Shown piece by piece: positions 48,411 through 60,839 of a DNA stretch of 64,000 nucleotides. Position 1 is the stretch's first letter, and each line of letters opens with the position of its first letter. Source of the stretch: Loxodes magnus (lineage: Eukaryota > Ciliophora > Karyorelictea > Loxodida > Loxodidae); the NCBI GenBank assembly GCA_946699065.1, contig CAMPDV010000279.1, positions 62,001-126,000 on the forward strand, in the 5' to 3' direction. Position numbers and translations under genes: made by a program. The notes beneath the pieces are model-generated. The model saw only the letters and a list, made by a program, of their open reading frames with translations. It did not search any database and was not told the DNA's origin.

Positions 48411-50195
48411 AGTTATAATAGTTCCTTAGTCCAAATCTCACAATATCAAATCAAGATCTTCATTTAAAGCAAAAGTCTCTTTATCTCCATTAAATATTTT
48501 TATTTTTCTATATTTTTCATTTATTTTCCTAAACTAATCTTCAAATTAGAAATTCTAAAAAGTTACCTTTAAAATCTTTAAACTTTTATAAATAGGATAA
48601 GGTTACTAATTTCCATCATTTATAGGAAATAATTCGCTTAAGATTTTATTTTAACGTAAATCTAAAACTTATAATCTTGTAGCTTTTTATAATATTTGAG
48701 AAATATCTTAATAATTTAAGTTTAAATCATTTAGTTATAAGCTATTTAATTGATTTATTTATGCTATTTCATCTATTCAGTTTTAATTTCCTTGTAATTT
48801 TAAGTTTCTTAGTTTTAAACTTTGTAAATAAGGATTATTTTACCTAATAATTTTAAAGATCTCTACATTGATCTGATTAAGTTAAGCAAGTTCTAGTGAC
48901 TTTAATCTTTTGCACAGTTAGAAAATAGAAGCTAAAGTTGAATGTGTTATTTGATTTAAGTTACTTAAACTGATTGATTGATAGTTGTATCCATAATTAG
49001 CTATTTATCTTAGAGAAGAATTAGTAAGTTATACTAAACTTTTTAATTTAAGTGACTAGATGTTATTTGCATTTTATAAAAGAATCTACAAATTTTAATC
49101 ACTAAAACTATCACAGTTTTATATACTAACTATATTAAGTTTCCTATAACTAACTGAGAAATACTACTAAAAGCACTCTTAACTAAAATTTCCTTCTAAC
49201 TCTAAACTAAAAATTTCAGGATTTATTTCTCTATTTAAAATTTACTATGAAGAACCATTAATTTAAGAATCAAAAGCAGTTAAGTTAGGACATAAATGAG
49301 TGAACTGTTAGGTTTAAGTTTCATTAATATTAAGATATTTAATAAGTTTTCCTTTTTATTCTAAATAGTCTTTTATAAATACTTTTTAAATAAAATCACT
49401 TTTCATTTTTAGACCAACAACATTATTTAAGTGCATACAATACTTACTTAAAAATTGTCCACTAAGTCCTTAACCAGAATATTTACTTCTAATATCATTT
49501 AAATCTAATTATTCAAGATTAGTTACCAGTTCAATGAAATATAAATCATCATCCTTAAAGCATCCTTCCAGTGTTAAATTTCTTAAGTTCTAATAAGGTA
49601 AAAAAGTAGTAAGCATAAAGTTCTAATCATAACGTAAGAGAGAAAAGTCTGATAATAAATCTTTCTTTCCTTTTTAAAGGTTAGTTAATTATCTAAATAG
49701 AATACTATAATATAGCTTGAATTATAATTAGTCTATCAAATTTTGAGATAAGTTCTTCAAATCAATGACCAGCTTTATTATATCTTGATTCTATATTTAT
49801 TTTATTATTCATTATAGTTTACTTTAGATATGTTCATTAGTTCCACTAAAATGTTTAACTTTTATAACTTAGAATTTATAATTATAAGAGTATAAGAAGT
49901 TATTAGTCATTTATAGAGTGCAAATATCCTTTAAGCTAAGAAAAGTAAAAATCTGATTAAGGATATTTTAACTTTATGATATAAGTAATTATTACTTTTA
50001 TTCTTATTACTTTCTTAATAAATTTTAATTTTTAAGATTTAAATTCTTAATTCAATTTTGTTATTAGTTAAAAGCTTACTTTTTATTTTTATCTATTTTG
50101 AAATAACAAGAGTCAAAAAAAGCTCCATTGATAAAATAAAACTTCGATTATTTTCCTAAAATTTAATTTTTTTATCATAATCCTTCATATATCGA
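48411..50195 (-). repeat. Inverted segmental duplication, right arm
   Basis: Reverse complement nearly identical to 27,186-28,966 over about 1.78 kb, including linker DNA. Beyond the inner end (48,411) the flanks are unrelated. Confidence 0.8.
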
Positions 50196-52763
50196 TCCAT
50201 CTTTTCATCTATATATACCTTATCCATGTTTTTTATCCTTCAATCAATTTCCTTCATAAATATCTCCACTTGCATAATACATTATTCCTTTACCTTCTCT
50301 TAAGTCTTCTACATATTATCCTTTATATTTACTTCCATCTCTTCATTTGAATATACCTTATCCATGCATTTTATCCTTCAATCAATTTCCTTCATAAATA
50401 TCTCCACTTGCATAATAAATTATTCCTTTACCTTCTCTAAAACCTTCTACATATTATCCATCATACTTACGTCCATCTTTTCATCTATATATACCTTATC
50501 CATGCATTTTGAATTTCAATCAATCTCCTTCATAAATATCTCCATTTTAATATTACATTATTCCTTTACCTTCTCTTAAGTTTTTTAAATATTATCCTTC
50601 ATATTTATTTCCATATTTTCATCTATATATACCTTATCCATGCATTTTATCTTTCAATCAATTTCCTTCATAAGTATCTCCACTTGCATAATACATTATT
50701 CCTTTACCTTCTCTTAAGTCTTCTAAATATTATCCTTTATATTTACTTCCATCTCTTCATTTGAATATACCTTATCCATGCATTTTATCTTTCAATCAAT
50801 CTCCTTCATGAGTATCTCCATTTGGCCAAAACATTATTCCTTTACCTTCTCTTAAACCTTCAAATCATTATCCATCATACTTACGTCCATCTTTTCATCT
50901 ATATATACCTTATCCATGCATTTTATCTTTCAATCAATTTCCTTCATAAGTATCTCCACTTGCATAATAAATTATTCCTTTACCTTCTCTTAAACCTTCT
51001 ATAAATTATCCTTCATATTTATTTCCATATTTTCATCTATATATACCTTATCCATGCATTTTATCCTTCAATCAATTTCCTTCATAAGTATCTCCACTTG
51101 CATAATACATTATTCCTTTACCTTCTCTTAAGTCTTCTAAATATTATCCTTTATATTTACTTCCATCTCTTCATTTGAATATACCTTTTCCATGCATTTT
51201 ATCTTTCAATCAATCTCCTTCATGAGTATCTCCATTTGTCCAAAACATTATTCCTTTACCTTCTCTTAAGTCTTCTACATATTATCCTTCATATTTATTT
51301 CCATCTTTTCCTCTATATAAACCATATCCATGCATTTTATCTTTCAATCAATTTCCTTCATAATTATCTCCATTTTAATACTACATTATTCCTTTACCTT
51401 CTCTTTAGTTTTCTAAATATTATCCTTCATATTTACTTCCATATTTTCATCTATATATACCTTATCCATGCATTTTATCTTTCAATCAATTTCCTTCATA
51501 AGTATCTCCACTTGCATAATACATTATTCCTTTACCTTCTCTTAAGTCTTCTAAATATTATCCTTTATATTTACTTCCATCTCTTCATTTGAATATACCT
51601 TATCCATGCATTTTATCTTTCAATCAATCTCCTTCATGAGTATCTCCATTTGGCCAAAACATTATTCCTTTACCTTCTCTTAAACCTTCAAATCATTATC
51701 CATCATACTTACGTCCATCTTTTCATCTATATATACCTTATCCATGCATTTTATCTTTCAATCAATTTCCTTCATAAATATCTCCACTTGCATAATAAAT
51801 TATTCCTTTACCTTCTCTTAAACCTTCTATAAATTATCCTTCATATTTATTTCCATATTTTCATCTATATATACCTTATCCATGCATTTTATCCTTCAAT
51901 CAATTTCCTTCATAAGTATCTCCACTTGCATAATACATTATTCCTTTACCTTCTCTTAAGTCTTCTAAATATTATCCTTTATATTTACTTCCATCTCTTC
52001 ATTTGAATATACCTTTTCCATGCATTTTATCTTTCAATCAATCTCCTTCATGAGTATCTCCATTTGTCCAAAACATTATTCCTTTACCTTCTCTTAAGTC
52101 TTCTACATATTATCCATCATACTTACGTCCATCTTTTCATTTTAATATACCTTATCCATGCATTTTATCTTTCAATCAATTTCCTTCATAATTATCTCCA
52201 TTTTAATACTACATTATTCCTTTACCTTCTCTTTAGTTTTCTAAATATTATCCTTCATATTTACTTCCATATTTTCATCTATATATACCTTATCCATGCA
52301 TTTTATCCTTCAATCAATTTCCTTCATAAGTATCTCCATTTTAATATTACATTATTCCTTTACCTTCTCTTAAGTTTTCAAAATATTATCCTTCATATTT
52401 ACTTCCATCTTTTCATTTGAATATACCTTTTCCATGCATTTTATCTTTCAATCAATCTCCTTCATGAGTATCTCCATTTGGCCAAAACATTATCCCTTTA
52501 CCTTCTCTTAAGTCTTCTACATATTATCCTTTATATTTACTTCCATCTTTTCCTCTATATAAACCATATCCATGCATTTTATCTTTCAATCAATTTCCTT
52601 CATAATTATCTCCATTTTAATACTACATTATTCCTTTACCTTCTCTTAAACCTTCTATAAATTATCCTTCATATTTACTTCCATCTTTTCATTTGAATAT
52701 ATCTTATCCATGCATTTTTGCATTGAGTAATTCCCCTTGATAATTTTTAATCTAGTTTCCCAT
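48426..52763 (-). CDS. MORN / F-box / leucine-rich-repeat protein, copy B (intact, about 1,445 aa)
   Basis: One frame from ATG 52,763 (MGNQIKNYQGELLNAKMHGQ) through about 37 MORN units of 23 aa (YEGQFIEGLREGKGIM, FWPNGDTHEGDWLKDKMHG), the F-box at 49,990-49,900 (ILNQIFTFLSLKDICTLQ) and AMN1-like LRRs to TGA 48,438 or TAA 48,426. ATG-to-F-box distance is a multiple of three, so the array is in register. MORN tryptophans are almost all TGA, some TGG. Likely role: an F-box adaptor of an SCF-type ligase held at a membrane or the cell cortex by a very long MORN array; this is inference from domain families. Array length far exceeds copy A (about eight units). Which of TGA or TAA terminates is undecided. 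Confidence 0.8.
50165..52735 (-). repeat. MORN-encoding tandem array with 828-bp higher-order repeat
   Basis: A 69-nt (23 aa) MORN period in 138-nt pairs, with an 828-nt superperiod (12 units). Identical segments start at 50,822, 51,650 and 52,478 on the plus strand. Plus-strand open frames in this array are mirror images of the repeat. The higher-order pattern implies recent unequal exchange that keeps the reading frame. Confidence 0.85.
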
Positions 52764-52879
52764 TTTTTATAATTTAAGTAGTTATTATTTAATTAAAGCA
52801 AGTTTAATCAGTTTTGATTATATTATTTATTTTTAAAGCAGCATTTATAGTTTACTTATTTATTAAATTATTACATTAT

Positions 52880-54545
52880 AAATGTCAATCTAGTATTAAA
52901 AGCAACTTCACATAGATTAGTTTTGGCTATTATTTTCTATGACATTGTTTTAAGCTATTTAGAAACAAATTAAATACGATTAGGCTTCAAAGTCCGTGGA
53001 CGCTTATTTGTCACGAAAGCGTGGGTTGATGATGTTTAATTATTTGATAAGTAAGATAACATAAACTTATTAATAAAAGCAGCATACCTAGTATTTGGTT
53101 GAGTAAAATTAAATAGCAATGCTGGAAAATGCTAGTATATTTGTTTTAATTTTTAACATAAAATTAAACAATTAAGAAGTAAAAACATTAAGTAGGGTCA
53201 CTTATTTAGGACATTCTTTTTATGAATAAGACTATTATCAAACTCACGGCATGGAAGTTTCAAAAATATATAGGAAATGCGTGAATGGAGCAATAACATA
53301 ATTGTCTAAATATAAAAATATTACTCCATTAAATTATAATACATTTTCAAAGCATTTTTACTTCGAAAGCAGAATATGGCTCTGAAGTAATTCCGTGAGC
53401 AATTCTTAATGACTTAAAAAAAATAAAAAATGATAAACATAAAAGCCAGAGAAAAGCAGCAAAATAAGCCAAATAAAGTGCAAATTTTTCGTTCAATGAA
53501 TCATGCTTTATAGATCTGAATTGATTGCCTTTTGAATACTATATAGTATTTAAATACTATAAAAAATAAAGTTAAACAGAAATTTTACCTAGAGACAGTT
53601 GGCAGAATGAGTAATATGCCAACTGCAAGCCTTTATTTAGGAGACAAAGATTCTAGAACATAATAATTTCCATTTATCATATACTACTTTAAATAAAAAA
53701 ATGATTAGAGAAATAATTTAAATTAATAAGTTTAGAACAATTTCTTACAATTTACAATACAACTTACAATAAAGTTATTATAAAATTATGCACTCTCAAA
53801 TATGTATTTGCGGGAACATAGATTCTTATACTTATTTATAGTAATGTGAAGCTCTGCAAGAGATTATTCAAAAATTAAAAAACTAAGTCATAATTAAACT
53901 CTTATCTTATAATCAAAGCTATCTCAATCATATTTCAAAGCAACAGCTCTAGCAAGTTAACTTAAAAATTAAGAAATGTAATAAAAAATTAATTTAAAAG
54001 TGAATTGATATTCTAGAATAAAATGGTGAAATTTTAAAGGAAATACAACTCTATTTAGATGAAATCTTATTACAGAGAATGTACCCTAACATTCCATTTT
54101 AGTAAGTAACAAGTAACCAATCAAAGCAACTCAAAAGTAACCTTAATAAGTTAAAATTACAAGATAGCGTAGCAAGGAAAGAGGATTGAGAAAAAATTAG
54201 TAAAGGCTCAATTTAAAAAATACTACTTAATCAAACCTTGTGAAACAATCGTCAATTTCTCTTTTAGTAGGAACAAAATTAGATAAATAAAGGAAAAGTT
54301 ATAAAAGTAGGAGAATGTGAAATTACTCTTTTAAAATAAAGATAACAACAATAACTCAGTAAAGATAAATAGAAATTTTATAAATATCTACATCACATTT
54401 CTCAAGAAATGAAAAAGACAAAATTTGAAAAATCAACTAAAGAAATTTAAATAATTAAAAAAGCTTAAAAGAACTTTAAAGAAGAGAAAGTCCATAATAT
54501 TTAAGTGTTTATTTAGTTAATTAAACTTTGATAAAGTTTTACTCA
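52880..54545 (+). mobile_element. LINE fragment, divergent RT family (L6)
   Basis: RT palm remnant: FYDIVLSYLETNQIRLGF, then KAWVDDVQLFDK (WVDD box, at about 53,020-53,050). The downstream RT/connection region has KAEYGSEVIPWAI and NESCFIDLNWLPFEYYIVFK (W is TGA, at about 53,520), homologous to NESFHIDLSWMPFKYIM of copy 1. A C-terminal zinc-like motif ICICGNIDSYTYLQQC lies at about 53,800 (the usual His is Tyr). Several frame changes. Immediately followed by element A copy 3. Confidence 0.6.
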
Positions 54546-54552
54546 TTATTTA

Positions 54553-54863
54553 TTAATTAATTTCAACTTAAAGAGTTTTCGACTGCAACTTCTTGCAGTT
54601 TAACGACCCCAACACTCCCTTCATGGGATAACGGGGATATCCTGTTGCTTTCGAAAAGCAGCTGGCAGGGAGCTCCATCGCTATGGGCAGCCAGGCTTCA
54701 AGCCCCTACCAAGAGTGGATAATCAAGAGGAAGGCGTTCCCTTGCAAAGGTTGACTTTGACCAGGAACTTTCTCAGCGACAGGAAGGGAACTTGTTCTTA
54801 GCCATAAAACCAGAAAGTATGATTCAGAAGGTCAATCTCAGCTCCCACCATCTTTTTAATTAT
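54553..54863 (+). ncRNA. GC-rich structured element A, copy 3
   Basis: The most divergent full copy. Stem 1 is CTGCAA-CTTC-TTGCAG (54,583-54,598): compared with copy 1, two base pairs are changed on both sides. Stem 2 is TGCTTT-CGA-AAAGCA (54,646-54,660), a quite different sequence but fully paired. TGGGATAACGGGG is A-box-like, GCTTCAAGCCCC differs from the B-box consensus at one or two sites, and the end is CACCATCTTTTTAATTAT. Located after a LINE remnant, not beside a WD40 gene, so it is an independent unit. Confidence 0.65.
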
Positions 54864-57800
54864 TACTACTCATTATTTATTACATTAACAGTCAAAGTTC
54901 TAAAACTTCTACTCATAACATTATTTTGGATTTATTCTAAAGGTCTTCTTCATGTGATAGTTTTGCTTCCAACAAGTTTTCTTATTTTTTTTCTTTTTTA
55001 TACCTTTTAAAATAGACTAATCAAACATTGCAAACTTGAAAAATATCTCCTTAAATTTTCTTTGTATATAGTGAATCTAATTTGCAACTCAATTCATTAG
55101 AGATAAACCATGAAGTTAAAGAATAATACCTTTATTACAGTTAAATATTTGATTGACTATTTTTGACCAAGTTTATTAATCTAACTCACTTATCTATATT
55201 AAACTTATCGATTTAAATATCTGTAGTTTTTAGTTGGCTTGATTCTTCTACTGATATATTAGTTTAGTAGATTTCTAGTTAAAGCTCTTATAATATCTGT
55301 AAGTTAAGTAAATGAATGCTAAAAAGATTCTTCTTTAAGTATTTTCTTTCTATATAGTTTTAAAATCTATTAATTTAAAGTCTTAAACTATTAATTCATA
55401 TTCCTTGTCTTTCAGTCTGTAGCACTCAGCTTACTTTATAACTTATTTAAAGTAGATTAGTTGTATTATTGTAAGAACCTTAAAAATATAGATCTAATTA
55501 AGATTAGTTTAATACTATATTTTAAAAAACTGGGTAAAGATTACTAGTAAAGTGATAAAAGTTAAGATATTTACTTATTCAAAATTGGATAGATTTTCAA
55601 AGCTAAATTTATTAGCAAAGAAATTAGGAAATAGACTTGAAGAACTAAATATACTAAAGATAAGAGTTGTAATAAAAAGCTTTAAATAATCCAAGAGTTT
55701 TAGATGCTAATTATAGAGTAAATAGATAAGATATAATTAAAGACTCTAAGTTAAACAGACATTCAATGTATAATGAACTCAGAAAATTATAAGACTAACT
55801 TATAAAGTATTTATATAAGGGAGAATAGTTTCTCATCATTAATGAAATAATAAATAAGCAAAAGTTTAAATCTCTAATAGCAGCTGATAATGTCTAAGCT
55901 TATTAAGATATTAAATAATTTAATAAAATATAAACTAAAAAAGCTATTTAAAGCAATATAAATAATAAGTCACTAAATAGATAAAGTAATTAATAAAAGC
56001 TAATTATTAAATTAATTTAACTAAACATGTATTTAGCTATCAACTATATTTGTATTATGCAAGTCCTTGTAAACATAAAGGTTATTTTCTATACAAAATA
56101 GAAAATTATTCTGAAACTATTGAGTCTATTTAACGTAATTCCAAATATGCAGATGCTTTTTATAATAAAAATTTGTTCTTCTAGATTTATATTAAGAAGC
56201 ATTTGAATGTTTCCAAACAGCAAATTAAATTAATCCAGAACTAGAGATTCCCTAAATAAATTAATAATTGAAATATATACATTTTTTTGTATTTCGCAAT
56301 GATAATTAAATTTTATCTAGCTTTACTTTAAAAAATTTCTGATAAGGTTGCTGACCTGAAATATAATTATCTCCTGTGCATTTATTAATTACTATTATAC
56401 AAAGTTAAATGGACATTTTTATCATTCATCATTCTTTTTTCCTACTTAATCTAATTATTTAATAGATGGAGTATAGTCTTAACAACTTTCACTACCAAAA
56501 TTAAATTATTCATTTTAGTTAGTGTTTGTATGTGACTTTACTTTTGCTGCTATTAAATGCTTTTTACTCTCTCACCGAATTCTTTTTAAAATAAGGCAGT
56601 AGATATAGATATACTATGCTAATAGGAAGTTAATGGAGTCTATAATGATCGCAAGTACAGTTAAAGTAAAAAGTAATTTTAGTTAAATGTTTTTGAATTA
56701 ATGTGACTAAATGAGTTTTAATAATACATTAGCTATGATTAAAGAAAGATTAGAGATATGTGAATGGTAGATTGTATAATTAGCTTAGTTTATTCTTATT
56801 ATGCATAAAATAATATAAATGCTTACTGTTTACTATTGAGTTTAGTACATATAGTTACCAAAAAGTTTAGTTTTTAGAACTAGGATCATTAATAATGAAA
56901 TTGAATATATTATTATAGAAAAGAAGTAGATAATGTGCTATAAAGCATAAGAAATGTTGATTAGAGCAATAAGATATAGAATAATAGTAGTCTAATGTAT
57001 TAAAGAAAATTAAATAATAATCTATTAGATTAGCTTTAAATAGTTATATTACTAATACTTATATTACCTCTTATTTATTACAAAGGTATATATTAGCTTA
57101 AGATTACTCTTTTATTAATTCAGAAAATAGCCATATAAGATGTTTAAAATGGGCCTTAAAGCTTATAGTTTTATAAATTTCAAATAACAGAATTAAATTA
57201 TTAATAGCTCAGCAAAGTAAAAAGGATAAAATACGAATGCTTTAATTCTAAATAAAAGAGATAAAGTTAATTAAAAACAGCTCTTTAACTTCCAAAGTCT
57301 TCAGGATCAATTTAAGTTTAAATACATTATGCTCCTATAAATCCATCTCTTTACCTTTTTAAAGGTCCTTATATCTTATCTTCAAAAATCTAAGCTAAAG
57401 CTCAATCCATAATCTAAATTAATGCAGCTTCTTAATTAGATAACATGTTTATCAAACTTGCTAAGCAGTATAATAATAAATAAATAATTAATTAATTAAA
57501 GTAGGTCTGCCATTAATAGACTGTCCACGGATTAATGTTTTAATAAAATAGTCTTGATCTTCTTTTCTCCTTGTTTTAATTCAAAATGTGAAACCTTCTT
57601 CCCTTTATTCTTGTGTTACTGTCTTATGCCGGAGTTGAAATTCTTAAAGAATTCTCTCTCTAGTACAAATGTCAGTCTTTAGTATCTTCTATAGTTAAAA
57701 ATCTTAGTTAATTTTTGCCTCAGCTATGCCTTGCTTTCTACCAATCTCCTATCCAAGTTTATGGTATAGTGAATAGGGGAGCTTCTGAGGCGCGAACACA

Positions 57801-57880
57801 GAATAAGATTCTGTTGTTCTGATATTGAATCTCAAGCTAGAGACTAGCTAAGACTCACCGTCCATATTTGAAATAATTAT
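54864..57880 (+). other. Unassigned region with TPR-like stretch
   Basis: At about 55,680-56,270 the plus strand has protein-like strings: NPRVLDANYRVNRQ, NELRKLQDQLIKYL, and, in another frame, YLYYASPCKHKGYFLYKIEN, then NSKYADAFYNKNLFFQ. The last fits a tetratricopeptide motif (NPKYADAYYNKG). No full array, so it may be a decayed gene. 57,740-57,870 is GC-richer with two short hairpins (CAGAAT-AAG-ATTCTG, CTAG-AGA-CTAG). Elsewhere nothing recognised. Confidence 0.3.
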
Positions 57881-58230
57881 AAGCAGTATAATATTGGAAC
57901 TATAATAATTGGTAGATCTTCTAAGATCATAGAATCAGCATGAGTTCTTTAGTAAATGGATTTATTAAAATAATAAATATTGATTAAGAATAGTGATTAT
58001 GAATTATAAGCAAATGCTATTTATTATTATTAAATAAAAAGTAAACTAGAAAGCATATGAAGGAAGATTTAATTTAAGCTAAGATAAAAAATAGATTAGG
58101 AAAAGAGCACAAATAATAATACATAAATTTATATATATTTAATTATAAAATTAATATAAAAACAAGGATGAGCATATTATAATTAATGTTGTAGTAAGCA
58201 AGTATATATATTTAAAATTAATTTTTTAAA
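57880..58230 (+). pseudogene. Third, fragmentary copy of the kelch gene 3' part
   Basis: 57,930-58,220 closely matches the reverse complement of 31,210-30,905 (last kelch blade and flank, including AAACAAGGATGAGCATATTA). No B-box or coiled coil precedes it. A truncated duplicate. Confidence 0.5.
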
Positions 58231-60835
58231 TAATTAGGTAAAAGACTCCTTTCTTAAATTATGTGTTTAATAGCATTTTTATAAAAATAGATTTACATCT
58301 AAAGATCTATTAAAGAGTCAACTTTATAGTTATTAATTAATTTATTATTTTCTTAAATGTTATATTTATTTAGATTATATTTGGAATAATAAAATCTTTT
58401 TTCTATTTTTATTATCTTTAACTTTTTAGAATTTTTAAGCATTTTAAATATAATGTGAGTTTATATAAATACAATCTTAAATTTTCTCACTATAATGCAA
58501 GAATTATCTAAATAAAGCTAGTTATGATATTCTTTAATTTATTATTTAGTTACTTAGGCTTTTAGTGAGAATAAAAAGTAAAATACTTAGATTTTTAAAA
58601 AAGAATGTTAAATATTAATAAACTTAGCTCATTCTTGTTTATTATTAACTTTAAATTATTAAGCATCTTTTAGACGAAAACAAATGCTTTTTAAAAATAT
58701 GAAAGATATAATATAAATTAAGAATGGTAGAATAACCTCTAAAATAAAAATAAATGTTAAAATCATTTAATATCTTAACCATCTAGGCTATCAACTTTTA
58801 GTTAAAAATAAGTTAGTCAAACCAAGTATAAAAGATAGAAGATCAATATTTTTATTTATCATACAACATTAGTTTAAGGTAAGCAATCTGAAATATTCTA
58901 GTAAAAAAGACTAAAATATCTGAAGCATATCTTAATGATATCGAAAATGTAAGAATTATATAAATAATATAGTAGCATAAAAATAAGCTAAACATTTCGC
59001 TTTTTCAATCAAAAAGTGAGTAATATATCATGTAGAAATGATGTTCAATCAATAAAAAGTATATGATATATAAGAAATAAATAATTGATTTATTATATAT
59101 TAATTTAACAAATTTTTATAAACCAGATAAACTTAAGTTCAAAAAAGAAGAAATTATATACATCTAACTCAAGCAAAAGAAATTATTTTTATAATATTCT
59201 AATATATTTCTTAATAAAGAGAACTGCATGACTTGGTTAGTTTAAAATAATTATTAGCTCATATCTTTATATCTTCTATAGTTTTTCTTATTAATATCTT
59301 AATTAAAGAGAATGTTTTACATTATATATAATTGAGCAAAAAAATGATACATGATATTTAAAAAAAACTGACTAGATAATAAAGAAAGTTAATCTACAAT
59401 AATCATAAGCTAGTTAAAATTTTTAAATGAAGATACTCTTAAAAAGATTTTTGAAATTATTTTATCATAAGCATTTAGTGTCCAAATTTATCTAAAATTT
59501 TATAAATTATAAGCTCTAATTTCATTACTATCTTTATATTTCTTAATCTGAAATCTACCAAAATTAAAAAAATAAATAAATAAAAACTAAGAAAATAGTT
59601 ATTTATTTTAAAGAGTAAATTTCATAATTAAGAGATATTTTGTATAACCAAAGATAAAAAATAAAATAATCTTATAAAGGTATTAAATTCCATTAAAATT
59701 TTTAAAATAATTAAGAATCTAGAACTAAGTTAAGACTAACATATTTAAGTGTCTAGAAAACTTGCAAAATAATTATAAATTTTATTTTATTAAATTTAAA
59801 AGGAAATAGTTTGGATTGCATAGATTAAGCTTATAATTAGATTAGTTGCGTAAAGATCGAGTTGAGAGGAAAAAATTGTTTCTGCTTTTATCTTTAATAA
59901 TTTTAATTAATTTTTTCAATCAAAAGAAGTAGCTATAAATTTTAAGCTGATTTGCTAACAATCCTGTATAGTTTAATTGTAAATTTTATAAGACAACATA
60001 AGCAAAAACAGAATACTTGAGAAGATATGAGCCTTTTAAAAATTAGCTTGCTGTAATACGAAAATCTAAACATTGTATAATTAAGAAAGAATGTGATAAA
60101 AAGATAATTCTTTTAAAGAAATAATAATTGAATTTCACAAGGCAAGATTTACAAAACATAGGAAAAAAAAACTAATCGAAATTTTTTTTCATTAGTAAGA
60201 GAGGCGAGACGAATGTAATAATTCAAAATATATCAGAATAAAATTACCTTCTACTTTTATTTACTAAAATTTAATAATTAATTTAATTAAATACAAGCAT
60301 CAATAATCATTGTTTTCATTTAATTTGTTTTGGTGTAATAAATTACTAATAAAAAGAACTGAAAGAACTTTTATTTAATAATTCCTCTTTAAGTTTTTGA
60401 TAGAAAGAATATTATTTCTTTTTATGAATTTTTCTTTATTTTATATTTAATTTATTTTAAATACAAACCTTAGATTTTTATTTCAGATTCTTTACAATAG
60501 TAGAGAATCTGAATAATACTATTTCTAATCAATATAAAATTCATTCCTAAAATTAAGTTTTAAATTTTTTCTATCTTTTTCGTCACTATTTTCTGAATTA
60601 AAAATGTAAAATATTCGTAAAAGTTAAGAGAAAGCTCCAAAAATAGTAGAGTTTTATCATTAATGTGTAAATGAATATATTATATCCTAATTTAAATTAA
60701 CTATGATTACAGGATACTTTTAGGATAAATGAGTATTTGATGATAGAACTCAAAAATCGCTTCTTTAAATCGTAAAATAATTGAAGGTGATATCTTATAA
60801 AGTTTTCTTTAATTAAAATATAACTAAATCTAAAT
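58231..60835. other. AT-rich stretch, nothing recognised
   Basis: 2.6 kb of A/T-rich DNA with no domain, repeat copy or RNA signal that I can support on either strand. Confidence 0.4.
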
Positions 60836-60839
60836 TTTA

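Noticed and set aside
50364-52660. Several plus-strand open frames rich in Leu/Ile/Phe that look like small membrane proteins
   Set aside because: They are the antisense of the MORN array; periodicity and repeats come from the minus-strand gene.
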